Assembly: GCF_029522115.1 (NCBI RefSeq)
Contig: NZ_JAKWFK010000022.1
Coordinates: 1-64,000, forward strand
Reading direction: 5' to 3'
DNA length: 64,000 nucleotides
Source of the DNA: Trinickia sp. Y13
GTDB taxonomy: Bacteria; Pseudomonadota; Gammaproteobacteria; Burkholderiales; Burkholderiaceae
In this document: positions 17,176-25,502 of the stretch, in pieces
Position numbering within the stretch: position 1 is the stretch's first letter
Layout: the number at the start of each line of letters is the position of its first letter
Made by a program: the position numbers and the translations under genes
Notes under the pieces: generated by a model
What the model was told of the DNA's origin: nothing
What the model saw: the letters and a program-made list of their open reading frames with translations, nothing else
Databases searched by the model: none

Positions 17176-18723
17176 TCACGCGCGCGCCCCCTGCTCAGCC
17201 TTGCCCGGCGAGAAGATCAGGAAACTGATTGCGCCGAGCACCCAAACGCCCAGCCCGCCGTACAGCATCAACCAACTGAATCCTTGCACCAGCGCGGCAT
17301 GCATGATAGCGCCGGATGGATCGGCTTGCCCGAGCACGGGGAAGTGCTCATGGAGCGATTCGATGCTGCCGCCGCCCGCAATGCGCTCGGCCAAAGTCTG
17401 TAAATCGGTTGCGCTCAGTGCATTGGGCAGCGCGTGACGCAAGTAGTCGACGATGCCGGCCACGAGGACGAACCCCATCACCGCGATATTGACGGCAAGA
17501 CTGATCAACCGGCCGCTGATGTCCATTCCGGAGGCCATTCCGGCGCGGTTGGACGGCACGGAGCCCGTCGTCGTGTTCGTCGTCGGTGTGTTGGTCAAGC
17601 CCAGGCCAATACCCGCGATCAGCGAACCGGGCAGCATCGTCCATCCGCTCGCCATGGATACGGTGGCGCCAAAGCGCATCAAGATAAAGCCCAAGCCGAT
17701 CGTAAACATCCCCAACGGAATGACGACGCCCGGTTGATGCCGGTGCGAGAGCCGCTCGGCGATAGGCGGGACGACGAGCGTCGGCAACGTATAGGCGAGC
17801 AACGAAAGCCCTGCGGTAACGACGTCGTAATGAAGCCCGGTCTGATAAAAAATGGGCAGGAAGATAATGAACGGCCAAAAGCTGAAATTCATGCCCACCG
17901 AGCCCATGATCGCACCGGAAAACCTTCTGATCCTAAACACGGAGAAATCGAACATTGGATGCGGATTCATTTGCTCCACCCACACGAAGACGATGAAGCT
18001 GACGAGCGTAGCGGCAATGATGCAAAGCGCCGCGCGGCTCGTGAAGCCGATTTCGGAACCTTGCGTGATGTAGTACGTGAGGCCCAATACCGCCAGCGAA
18101 AGCGTCGCCATACCGACGAGATCGAGTTTTTTCGCCTCCGGATCGCTCGACTCCTCCACGCTGCCGAGCGAAAGCAGCAAGGTCACCACGCCGATCGGCA
18201 CGTGAACCAGAAAGACCCACTGCCAGCCCGATAACGCGGCGATGCCACCGCCGATCATCGGCCCGAAGCCCAAGCCGAAACCAAGGAAAATGCCCCAAAT
18301 GCCGAACGCTTTGACGCGCTCGGGGCCCTCTTTGAACTGGCTGGAGAGAATCGCGATGACGCAAATAAGCATGGCACCGCCGCCCATGCCTTGAACGAAA
18401 CGGGCGGCAATCAAGAGTGGCGCGCTATGCGTCAGGCCGCAAATCAACGAGGCGGCGGCGAACACCGACAAGCTGATGACGAATAGCAATTTTCTGCCAT
18501 ACCTGTCCGCAAGCGTGCCGGCTGCCATCAGTACCGTGGTGCAGGCGATCGTGTAGGCATTCATGATCCATTGCAGATCTTTGAAACTCGCATGCAGTGT
18601 CTGCTCGAGCGTCGCCAGAATCACGGGCACGCTCGAAATCTCCAAGGCAAACATCAGTTGCGCGAGGCATATCGCCGCCAAGGCAACGGTGTTTTTATAG
18701 GAGCGCGTATAGGAAATATCCAT
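17176..18723 (-). CDS. MFS drug efflux transporter, DHA2 family (14 TM)
   Basis: 515 aa from the ATG at 18723 (MDISYTRSYKN); an in-frame ATG 16 codons upstream is possible. Fourteen hydrophobic segments are expected. Motif A reads GTLADRYGRKLLFV and motif C-like sequence follows in TM5 (GFGLGFGPMIGGGIAALSGWQW). These are the marks of EmrB/QacA-type proton antiporters that export drugs, detergents or acids. The upstream DNA has several ATGGTTT half-sites. The HxlR gene downstream probably controls it. Confidence 0.87.
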   Translation of the reverse strand: MDISYTRSYKNTVALAAICLAQLMFALEISSVPVILATLEQTLHASFKDLQWIMNAYTIACTTVLMAAGTLADRYGRKLLFVISLSVFAAASLICGLTHSAPLLIAARFVQGMGGGAMLICVIAILSSQFKEGPERVKAFGIWGIFLGFGLGFGPMIGGGIAALSGWQWVFLVHVPIGVVTLLLSLGSVEESSDPEAKKLDLVGMATLSLAVLGLTYYITQGSEIGFTSRAALCIIAATLVSFIVFVWVEQMNPHPMFDFSVFRIRRFSGAIMGSVGMNFSFWPFIIFLPIFYQTGLHYDVVTAGLSLLAYTLPTLVVPPIAERLSHRHQPGVVIPLGMFTIGLGFILMRFGATVSMASGWTMLPGSLIAGIGLGLTNTPTTNTTTGSVPSNRAGMASGMDISGRLISLAVNIAVMGFVLVAGIVDYLRHALPNALSATDLQTLAERIAGGGSIESLHEHFPVLGQADPSGAIMHAALVQGFSWLMLYGGLGVWVLGAISFLIFSPGKAEQGARA

Positions 18724-18792
18724 GGGCTGTTTTCTCGATTCGATGTTCGAAGGGCCGGTCGCGGCGTCCACCGGGGCGTGTCTTTTCGCATA

Positions 18793-18829
18793 ATGGTTTC
18801 AAGATAAAACCATGTGAATGGTAGTTTAT
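18793..18829. promoter_or_regulatory. ATGGTTT half-site array upstream of the DHA2 gene
   Basis: ATGGTTT at 18793-18799 and AAACCAT at 18807-18813 form an inverted repeat with a 7-base spacer; ATGGTAGTTT follows at 18818-18827 in the forward sense. The array starts 70 bases upstream of the DHA2 ATG, in the only AT-rich stretch of this divergent region, so it is a likely operator. The rest of the gap to 19043 is GC-rich with no gene seen. Confidence 0.45.
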
Positions 18830-19043
18830 GCGGTATTAAGTTGCAACCAGAAATCAAGGGGGGGTTGGCCTGACGATGGTTGCCAGGGAGCGTTGCTGCA
18901 GGGGGTTGGAAGCAAAAGGTGCCGGGGGGGCCGGTCGAAGCGCCTACTGCGAGGCTTGCTGGGGGCGCACGACGGCGCCGCGCGGCGCGCTACCGCGCTA
19001 CCGCTCTACAATACCGAGCCTCGTTCGTCGCGCCCCTCGGCAC

Positions 19044-20252
19044 ATGAAAAACACGGTTCTCGAAATTCCGTCCTTTCGCTATTTCCTTTTCAGCCGCATC
19101 GCGACGACGATGTCCAATCAAATGCTGATGGTGATCGTCGGCTGGCAGATGTACGACGTCACCCATAGCGCTTTCGATCTAGGCATGGTCGGCTTGGCGC
19201 AATTCGTCCCGGCGCTTGCACTGTGCCTGGTCGTCGGGCAGGTCGCGGATCGATACGATCGCCGCTATATCCTCATGGGATGCCAGTTCGTGCAAGGCGG
19301 CGCGGCCTTGTTGCTGACGGTGGGCACGCTGTATGGATGGCTCGGGCGCGAAGTGCTTCTACTTGCATCGCTTGCGTTGGGTGCAGCAAGGGCCTTCCAA
19401 TTGCCAACGCAGCAAGCGCTGCTGCCTACCCTCGTTCCGCTCGCATCGTTTCCGCAAAGTTTGGCCATCAGTTCGGCCGCATCGCAGCTCGCCACGATTC
19501 TAGGCCCGGCGGTGGGGGGTTTCATTTACGTAGCCGGGGCGGCCGTCGTCTATGCAACGTGCGCGGCGCTGTCCGTATTCGCCGCCGTCATGCTCTATTT
19601 GATTCACTACGACCATGTGCGCCCCGCCCGCGAGCCCGTTACTTTGCACAGCTTGCTAGCGGGCATTCGCTTCATCTGGCAACGAGAGCAGATCTTGGGC
19701 GCGATCTCGCTCGATTTGCTCGCCGTGTTGTTCGGGGGCGCCACGGCGCTGCTGCCGATCTTCGCCCGTGATGTTTTGCATGTCGGCTCGTGGGGCCTTG
19801 GATTGTTGAGATCGGCGCCGGCGGGCGGCGCGTTGGCGGTTTCGCTTTATCTCACGCGAAATCCGATCGAACGCCGCGCGGGGAAAACGATGCTCGGATG
19901 CGTGGCGCTGTATGGGCTAGCCACCTTGCTCTTCGCGCTGTCCCGTTCGTTCTCGTTGTCGCTTGCGGCGCTCGCGCTAACGGGCGCGTTCGATATGGTC
20001 AGCGTGGTGGTGCGGCAATCGTTGGTTCAGCTCGATACGCCAAACGACATGCGCGGCCGCGTCAGTGCCGTCAATTCGATCTTCATCGGCGCATCGAATC
20101 AGCTCGGCGAATTCGAATCGGGAATCACCGCTAGTTGGTTCGGCGCCGTGCCGTCGGTTTTGATCGGGGGCGCCGGGACGATCTTGATCGTTGCGCTCTG
20201 GACGAAGGTATTTCCGTCGCTGGCGCAGCGGGAACGATTGACAGGTTCCTAG
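19044..20252 (+). CDS. MFS transporter, EntS/TMS-effector type
   Basis: 402 aa from the ATG at 19044 (MKNTVLEIPSFRYFLFSRIATTMSNQML). The longer frame to 18876 encodes an Arg/Cys-rich non-protein-like stretch and is rejected. Twelve TM segments are expected. The motif GQVADRYDRRYILMGCQ after TM2 and the conserved FQLPTQQALLPTLVP are typical of the EntS-like family, which includes enterobactin exporters and many uncharacterised members. Substrate unknown; no siderophore genes are nearby. It ends 24 bases from the convergent ClC gene. Confidence 0.83.
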   Translation: MKNTVLEIPSFRYFLFSRIATTMSNQMLMVIVGWQMYDVTHSAFDLGMVGLAQFVPALALCLVVGQVADRYDRRYILMGCQFVQGGAALLLTVGTLYGWLGREVLLLASLALGAARAFQLPTQQALLPTLVPLASFPQSLAISSAASQLATILGPAVGGFIYVAGAAVVYATCAALSVFAAVMLYLIHYDHVRPAREPVTLHSLLAGIRFIWQREQILGAISLDLLAVLFGGATALLPIFARDVLHVGSWGLGLLRSAPAGGALAVSLYLTRNPIERRAGKTMLGCVALYGLATLLFALSRSFSLSLAALALTGAFDMVSVVVRQSLVQLDTPNDMRGRVSAVNSIFIGASNQLGEFESGITASWFGAVPSVLIGGAGTILIVALWTKVFPSLAQRERLTGS

Positions 20253-20275
20253 ACGAAACGAAACGAAGCGAGGAG

Positions 20276-22144
20276 CTACCCCTCGCGGTGCTCCGCCGTG
20301 ATCTTTTGGCGGATGACGCCAATGCGTGGGCTCCCGGCTTCGTCACCGCTCTCGCTATCGCCATTGCGCTCGATGGTTGCGAACCGCGAACCGCTCGAGG
20401 GCCAGACGCGCCGGAACTGCTCCAATTGACGTTCCTCGGCGAAGACGGACACCGACGGTTTCAGCAGGTCGTGCCGCGACACGATGCCGACCAGCCGGTA
20501 GTTCTTTTGATCCTCCACCACGGGCACGCGATCGAGCCCCATCGCCGCGAGCCGGGCAGCCACGTTTCTACAGGTTTCGCCCGGCAATGCCGTTTCGGGC
20601 CGCGATCGCGCGAACGCTTCGCCGATGAGGCCATCGGGGCTATCTCCCCGCCCCGCGCGAGCACGATCGAGCAAGGCCTTGTCCACCATGCCGACCAATC
20701 GCCCCTTGTCCACCACCGGATAAGCGCGAAATTTCTGCGTGGCGCCGAAGTATTCGCGGATGACATCGGCGATGGACGTGTTCGCATCGATCGTCTGGAC
20801 GTTGACCGTCATCACTTCGTCCACATAGTGCCGTTCCAATGGGTCGATGCTGTATTCACGATAGATGTGATACCCGCGGCGCGCGATCTTCTCGGTCAGA
20901 ATCGAGCGGCGCATGAGCAAGACGGTAAACCCGTAGGCCACCGCCGCCGCCGCGAGCAACGGCAGCAACGCATTCGCATCGCCGGTCAATTCGAAGGCGA
21001 ACACCGCCGCCATCACGGGCGCGCGCATCATGCCGCCGAGGGCTGCGGCCATGAAGATGAGCGGCCACACCGTGGGATCGCCGCCGGGCATGTACGGCCC
21101 GACAATGGCTCCCACCCCGGCGCCCATCATGAGCAGCGGGGCCAGCACGCCGCCGGACGTGCCCGAGGCCAAGGCGATGACCCAAATCACTGCCTTGACG
21201 AGCACGATCCAAACAACGGCGTGCAAGACGAGGTGGTTTTGCAGCAGGTCGCCGATCACGTCGTATCCCACCCCGAGCGTGCGCGGCTGAAAATACCCGC
21301 CGATGCCCACCGCGATGGCCCCCAACGCCGGCCACCACATCCAATGAATCGGCAACTTGCCGAACGCGTCCTCCACCTTATAGAGCCAGGTCGATAAGCC
21401 CCACGACAACGAGCCCGCGATCAAACCGGCCACGGCCGAAGAAACGATGCCGATGGGGCCGAGCGGCAGCGTATGCAGTGGAAACAACGGCCCGCTGCCG
21501 AGCAACAGCGGGCGAGTAAAACCGGCCACGGCGCATGCGATGGCGACCGGCAGCAGGCTGCGCGGCCGCAGTTCGAACAAGAGCAATTCGATTGCGAGCA
21601 GGACCGCCGCCACGGGCGTGCCGAACACCGCCGTCATCCCCGCCACGGCGCCCGATACGAGCAACGCCTTGCGTTCAGCGCTCGACAAATGGAAGAACTG
21701 CGCGACGAGCGAGCCGATCGCGCCGCCCGTCATGATGATGGGGCCCTCCGCGCCGAATGGCCCGCCGCTACCGATTGCGATGGCGGACGCGAGCGGTTTG
21801 AGCACGGCCACCTTCGGCGACATCTTGCTCTTGCCGAACAAGATCGCCTCGATCGCTTCGGGAATACCGTGCCCGCGTATTTGCTCCGACCCGAAGCGGG
21901 CGATCAGTCCCACCAGCAGCCCGCCAACGACGGGCACTGCAATCACGATCCACCCCAGCGTGTTTTCCGCCGGGGAGCGATTGGCCGTCGATATCGTCTG
22001 AAAGAAAAACAGGTTGTTGAACAACCGAATCAAGTGGAGCAAGAAATCGGCAGCGACCGTGCTCAGCGCGCCGCCGACTGCCGCGATCGCGGTGATGCGT
22101 AAAAGCCTGACGTCGGTCGCAAAATCGCCCTTGTGCTCGCTCAT
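20276..22144 (-). CDS. ClC family anion transporter with C-terminal CBS pair (copy 1)
   Basis: 622 aa from the ATG at 22144, with AGAGGAA upstream. Residues about 20-430 form the ClC membrane domain. The selectivity region helix D reads GHGIPEA, the gating-glutamate motif reads GAEGPIIMTGG, and GTSGGVLAPLLMMG marks helix N. Residues about 455-590 form two CBS domains. Serine of the usual GSGIP is His, and the second Glu of the E. coli ClC EE pair (the internal proton glutamate) is Leu (AIELL). A closely similar copy lies at 49507. A MarR-type operator shared with that copy lies 60 bases upstream. The transported anion is not known; chloride, nitrate or fluoride are possible. Confidence 0.9.
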   Translation of the reverse strand: MSEHKGDFATDVRLLRITAIAAVGGALSTVAADFLLHLIRLFNNLFFFQTISTANRSPAENTLGWIVIAVPVVGGLLVGLIARFGSEQIRGHGIPEAIEAILFGKSKMSPKVAVLKPLASAIAIGSGGPFGAEGPIIMTGGAIGSLVAQFFHLSSAERKALLVSGAVAGMTAVFGTPVAAVLLAIELLLFELRPRSLLPVAIACAVAGFTRPLLLGSGPLFPLHTLPLGPIGIVSSAVAGLIAGSLSWGLSTWLYKVEDAFGKLPIHWMWWPALGAIAVGIGGYFQPRTLGVGYDVIGDLLQNHLVLHAVVWIVLVKAVIWVIALASGTSGGVLAPLLMMGAGVGAIVGPYMPGGDPTVWPLIFMAAALGGMMRAPVMAAVFAFELTGDANALLPLLAAAAVAYGFTVLLMRRSILTEKIARRGYHIYREYSIDPLERHYVDEVMTVNVQTIDANTSIADVIREYFGATQKFRAYPVVDKGRLVGMVDKALLDRARAGRGDSPDGLIGEAFARSRPETALPGETCRNVAARLAAMGLDRVPVVEDQKNYRLVGIVSRHDLLKPSVSVFAEERQLEQFRRVWPSSGSRFATIERNGDSESGDEAGSPRIGVIRQKITAEHREG

Positions 22145-22203
22145 GAAATTCCTCTGATTGACACGCACTGATGCAATGGCCTTTCCGGCCGCAGGGTGAC
22201 ATT

Positions 22204-22219
22204 TATATCACAACGTGAT
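22204..22219. promoter_or_regulatory. candidate MarR operator upstream of ClC copy 1
   Basis: TATATCAC-AAC-GTGAT: an ATCAC/GTGAT dyad with a 3-base spacer, matching the fuller ATATCAC-N3-GTGATAT found upstream of the marR gene at 49009-49025. On the minus strand it lies over a TATAAA element 60 bases before the ClC start. Confidence 0.6.
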
Positions 22220-22255
22220 GCAATCTGTGCGAGCCGGGCTCGGAGCCGCCCCGCG

Positions 22256-22423
22256 CGGTTCGTTGAATCCGCTCAAGTTAGCGAGGCGGCCGCGGATGTA
22301 GCGCGCACGCTCGAAGAGCAGGCGGTGAGCCTGGATGGCGCCGTCTCCACGTTCAAGCTCGCCGAGGGCAATCCGGCCGTCCCGCGGTCGTCCACGCCCG
22401 TTGCGTCTCGATACAACCGGTAA
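22256..22423 (+). pseudogene. remnant of a methyl-accepting chemotaxis protein C-terminus
   Basis: The frame reads FVESAQVSEAAADVARTLEE then QAVSLDGAVSTFKLAEG, which matches the last about 40 residues of Burkholderia-type chemoreceptors (ALVEEAAAAAESLEEQA followed by xLxxAVSVFKL). No signalling hairpin, HAMP or membrane segments are upstream; the receptor has been lost, leaving only its tail between the ClC promoter and the Gly-rich gene. It probably marks an old deletion or rearrangement junction. The open frame starts at 22196 but its first 20 codons do not look chemoreceptor-like. Confidence 0.65.
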
Positions 22424-22492
22424 CAAGGTTGCGTTGATTTGCGGCACGAGGTTCGTACAATCGCCTCACAGGCGCTCGCTTGGGAGGACTAT

Positions 22493-22897
22493 ATGAAAAC
22501 GAATCGTTTCGCAGTAATTGCGGTGACTAGTTTGGCTCTGGCCGTCTCTTCGGCGGCATTCGCTGCCGGAGGCGGAGGCGGAGGTGGCGGTGGAGGAGGT
22601 GGTGGTGGCAATGGAGGCGCCGGTGCGGGCGGAGGCCATGGCGGCGCGACGGGCGCTGCGATGGGCGCAGGCGGAATGTCAGCGGGACATATGAGCGCCA
22701 AGGGAATGAGCAACACCAACGGCCCGATCTCCGGCGATCGAGACAAGGGGTTGGCGCGCGCGGAAGATCGCTCCGACACGCAAGCGGATCGCGTGGGCGA
22801 TGTCGATGCGACGAGCCCGACGTCGAAGCATCACAGCATGGCCGTCAAGACGCATCATCAACATCTCACGCGCAAGCCCACGTCCACGCTGAACTGA
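22493..22897 (+). CDS. Gly-rich exported protein, 134 aa
   Basis: 134 aa from the ATG at 22493 with GGGAGG upstream. A Sec signal peptide, MKTNRFAVIAVTSLALAVSS then AAFA, is followed by an uninterrupted run of 14 Gly, then a Gly/Ala/His/Met-rich stretch to about residue 75. The C-terminal 55 residues are charged and His-rich (SKHHSMAVKTHHQHL). Met and His are enriched, which can mean metal binding, but no family is recognised. It stands alone, facing the end of the exoprotein gene. The G tract could vary in length by slippage. Confidence 0.8.
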   Translation: MKTNRFAVIAVTSLALAVSSAAFAAGGGGGGGGGGGGGGNGGAGAGGGHGGATGAAMGAGGMSAGHMSAKGMSNTNGPISGDRDKGLARAEDRSDTQADRVGDVDATSPTSKHHSMAVKTHHQHLTRKPTSTLN

Positions 22898-22970
22898 GCT
22901 GTCCTTCGTGAGCGAGGCGGGGCGATCGGTTGCGTGCTACGCCCCGCGCGTCATGCAGCGCTTGCAGTTG

Positions 22971-25271
22971 CTATTGCAGCACGGGATGCGTCGCACCGGA
23001 GGGCATCACCCACGCGGCGCCCGCGCCGAAATCCCAACCTACGAAACTCGCCGGGTTGCTCATTTGTGTTGTCGTGAGACCGTTTTGCGACGGGATGCCG
23101 CCACCGCCGACATTGACACCTGTGGCCTGGGCGTTCCAGTAGTCGTCGTTGCTGCCGCCTGTACCGCTACCGATCACGCCGCCCGTTGAACCGCCTTGAC
23201 TGAAACCAGTGGCGAACGACTGCGTGACCGAACCGTAATTGCCGCCGACGAGCCCTCCAACGGTCGACGCACTTCCCCCGCTCACGTCTCCGGTCGCATA
23301 CGATTGCGTGATCGTGCCGTAATTGGACGAAACAAGGCCGCCCACTTGCCCCGCGCCCGGGGCGATATCGATGTCGGTTGCCCCGATCACCGTGGCGCTG
23401 CTCCACGATTGGGCGATGGTACCGAAGTTCGTTCCGACCAGCCCACCCAAATCGGAGCTCCGCGACGTGGGCGAATCCGGATCGAGGATGAACGAGACGC
23501 GGCCCGTCGTATAGACGCGGCTGATAGTCCCGTCGTTTTCCTCGGCCAGGTTCCCGTTGATGCACCAATCGACACAGTAAGGCGACATGTTCGTCAGCCC
23601 CAGGTTGCGGACAGATCCGGTCTTCCCGATCACGCCAAAAAGGCCCGGCGCATAGAGTCCGGGCTGGTCGATAGCGTGGCCGCGCCCATCGAACTGGCCG
23701 CTGAAGGGCTGCGTGTCGGCCAACGGCTCGATGTAAGCGCCGCCCGCCTCGATGTCGCGCCCGAGCGCATAGTTGCCAGCGGGATTGCCGGGTACCTTGC
23801 CCAGATCGGAAAGAGTATTGACGAGTTCGTAGCCGGTGATTTGGGCAGCAAGACCGCTATACGTAGGCGGCGCCCATGCCGCATTGCTGAAGAGCATGCC
23901 CGGAACGTAGGTCCCGTTCATGTCGAAGTACGCGCTGACGATGCCGGTGCTTTTCGACCAGTCGATCGCGCCGTGGTTGATCACACTGCCGCCGTTGTCG
24001 ATCGACGAGGCATCGGCGTCGAGCGTCAGGTTCCCCGCTCCGTGATTCTTGATCGTCGCGCCATCTTCGATCGTCAGCGAGTGGTCGGCGCCAAGCGTCA
24101 GCGATGCTGCGCCGTTCCAATGAATCGACGACATGACGTCGACGTCGCCGGTGCCGCCTTGGGCGGCCGTCGCTTGCGCATCGATGGACGTTCCTGCGTT
24201 CAAGCTCCGAGCGAAGGTGGCAGCCGCCGGATCGTCGATCGTCAAATCCGGCGTGCTGACGTTCCACTTTCCGGCCTTCACCAGTGGCTTGATGCCGTCC
24301 GCCCCGAGTTCGAGCAATGCGCCATGGGTATCGACCGTGCCGCCGCTGCCGTCGGCATTCTTTGCCTCGATCGTTCCGCCGAGCGCAACGGCGCCCGTAT
24401 CCGCCACGAGCCAGACATGCCCGCCGCGCGTCGCGGTGCCGGTGGCGCGAAGCGTCGTGTGCTCGCCCGCGAGCGCAAAGATGTTGCCGTCGGCTGCCTG
24501 CAAGCTGATTTGCGCGGCATCGACCGGCCCGGCGTTCTCGATGTTGCCGCCGCTGCCCGATTGGACGAACACTTGCCTGCCCGTCGATGAGTCCTGTAGC
24601 AGCACCTTTTGTCCAACGGCCATCTCGGCCGTGCCGTGGGGCGCCGAGATTCGACCCGCGTTGACGATACTGTTGCTCGAGATGAGCATGACGTCGCCGC
24701 CTGTCGAGCCCACGGTGCCGAGATTGATGATGCCCGCGTTCGAATTGCCTTTGAACGTCAGCGGATGTCCCTTCATGAAGCCGCATGTGCAGGTATCGAG
24801 CGTCGACGCGACGAAACGGCCTCCGGTGCTGACGACGCCGCTCGGCCCGATCAATATTCCTTGCGGGTTGATCAAGTAAACGCTGCCCGTAGCGGACAAC
24901 GTCCCGTATATCGCCGACGGATCGCCGCCCGTCACACGATTGAGCGTCGCGCCCGCACCGTTGTTGAACGTCACCCGGTTGCCGCCGCCGATAGAAAAAC
25001 TCGACCATTCGATCACGCCGCGGCTCGTCGCTTGATCGATCGTCAGTGCGCCGGCGTTGCCGCCGATCGATCCAGAACCAGCGATGAAATGGCCGCCGCT
25101 CGGAAGCGGTCCTGCGGCATGCGCCAACTTCGCCGATGCGCCCCACGCCCACAACGCCACGACAATCGATATCAGCCCTGCAACGGGCCGTCGCCGCGCA
25201 AACCGGCCAACCTCCAACGAACTCACACCGCGAGCAGCACCCTCGGTCTCTGATCCGATACGTTTGGCCAT
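22971..25271 (-). CDS. TpsA-like exoprotein, filamentous haemagglutinin N-terminal (TPS) domain
   Basis: 766 aa from the ATG at 25271, with GGAGACAG upstream; a start at 25352 is less likely. A long signal region with charged N-terminus (residues 1-52, ending AHAAG) is the extended type used by two-partner secretion proteins. The TPS domain follows: GALTIDQATSRGVIEWSSFSI, NNGAGATLNRVTGGDPSAIYG and VYLINPQGILIGPSGVVSTGG, including the NPxG box. Residues about 560-740 hold GLUG-type repeats (VGGLVGTNFGTIAQSWSSA, VGGLVGGNYGSVTQSFATG). It should be secreted by a TpsB Omp85-type partner, but no tpsB gene is in this window. Adhesin or matrix role is inferred. Divergent from the MarR-GNAT gene. Confidence 0.88.
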   Translation of the reverse strand: MAKRIGSETEGAARGVSSLEVGRFARRRPVAGLISIVVALWAWGASAKLAHAAGPLPSGGHFIAGSGSIGGNAGALTIDQATSRGVIEWSSFSIGGGNRVTFNNGAGATLNRVTGGDPSAIYGTLSATGSVYLINPQGILIGPSGVVSTGGRFVASTLDTCTCGFMKGHPLTFKGNSNAGIINLGTVGSTGGDVMLISSNSIVNAGRISAPHGTAEMAVGQKVLLQDSSTGRQVFVQSGSGGNIENAGPVDAAQISLQAADGNIFALAGEHTTLRATGTATRGGHVWLVADTGAVALGGTIEAKNADGSGGTVDTHGALLELGADGIKPLVKAGKWNVSTPDLTIDDPAAATFARSLNAGTSIDAQATAAQGGTGDVDVMSSIHWNGAASLTLGADHSLTIEDGATIKNHGAGNLTLDADASSIDNGGSVINHGAIDWSKSTGIVSAYFDMNGTYVPGMLFSNAAWAPPTYSGLAAQITGYELVNTLSDLGKVPGNPAGNYALGRDIEAGGAYIEPLADTQPFSGQFDGRGHAIDQPGLYAPGLFGVIGKTGSVRNLGLTNMSPYCVDWCINGNLAEENDGTISRVYTTGRVSFILDPDSPTSRSSDLGGLVGTNFGTIAQSWSSATVIGATDIDIAPGAGQVGGLVSSNYGTITQSYATGDVSGGSASTVGGLVGGNYGSVTQSFATGFSQGGSTGGVIGSGTGGSNDDYWNAQATGVNVGGGGIPSQNGLTTTQMSNPASFVGWDFGAGAAWVMPSGATHPVLQ

Positions 25272-25443
25272 CCCCTGTCTCCAAAGATTGAATTCGTACA
25301 GCGCCGCCTTTCTCCGAGCGGCGGGCGCGACCACAACGATAGCCGGTGTCACTCACGAAACAGTGGGGCGCATGCCCACGCATTGCGCCAAGCATTCGGC
25401 GTTTTCGGTCGATGCTCTCCCCGGCTCGGCCTTCGACGATTCG

Positions 25444-25472
25444 TTGACATATTTGCTTTTAGCAACTAATAA
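25444..25472 (+). promoter_or_regulatory. sigma-70 promoter of the MarR-GNAT gene
   Basis: TTGACA at 25444-25449 and TAATAA(T) at 25467-25473 are separated by 17 bases, close to the consensus. The promoter lies within the perfect inverted repeat at 25449-25490. Confidence 0.7.
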
Positions 25473-25490
25473 TGTGCTAAAAGCAAATAT
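25449..25490. promoter_or_regulatory. 16+16 bp perfect operator of the MarR-GNAT gene
   Basis: ATATTTGCTTTTAGCA at 25449-25464 is exactly the inverse complement of TGCTAAAAGCAAATAT at 25475-25490, with a 10-base spacer. It spans the -35 end, the -10 and the expected start of transcription, and it abuts the GGAG ribosome site of the gene. Binding here would block both transcription and, as RNA hairpin, possibly translation. The AT-rich half-site is the kind recognised by MarR dimers. Confidence 0.8.
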
Positions 25491-25502
25491 GGAGACCTCC
25501 CC

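Noticed and set aside
20135-21397. 420-codon plus-strand frame opposite ClC copy 1
   Set aside because: Shadow; His/Arg-rich with no family resemblance.
22565-22606. Gly-codon run read as a CRISPR-like or VNTR repeat
   Set aside because: It is a simple glycine homopolymer inside a signal-peptide gene with no spacers.
23196-24590. 464-codon plus-strand frame opposite the exoprotein gene
   Set aside because: Complement of repetitive TPS/GLUG coding DNA; Arg-rich with no recognisable motif.
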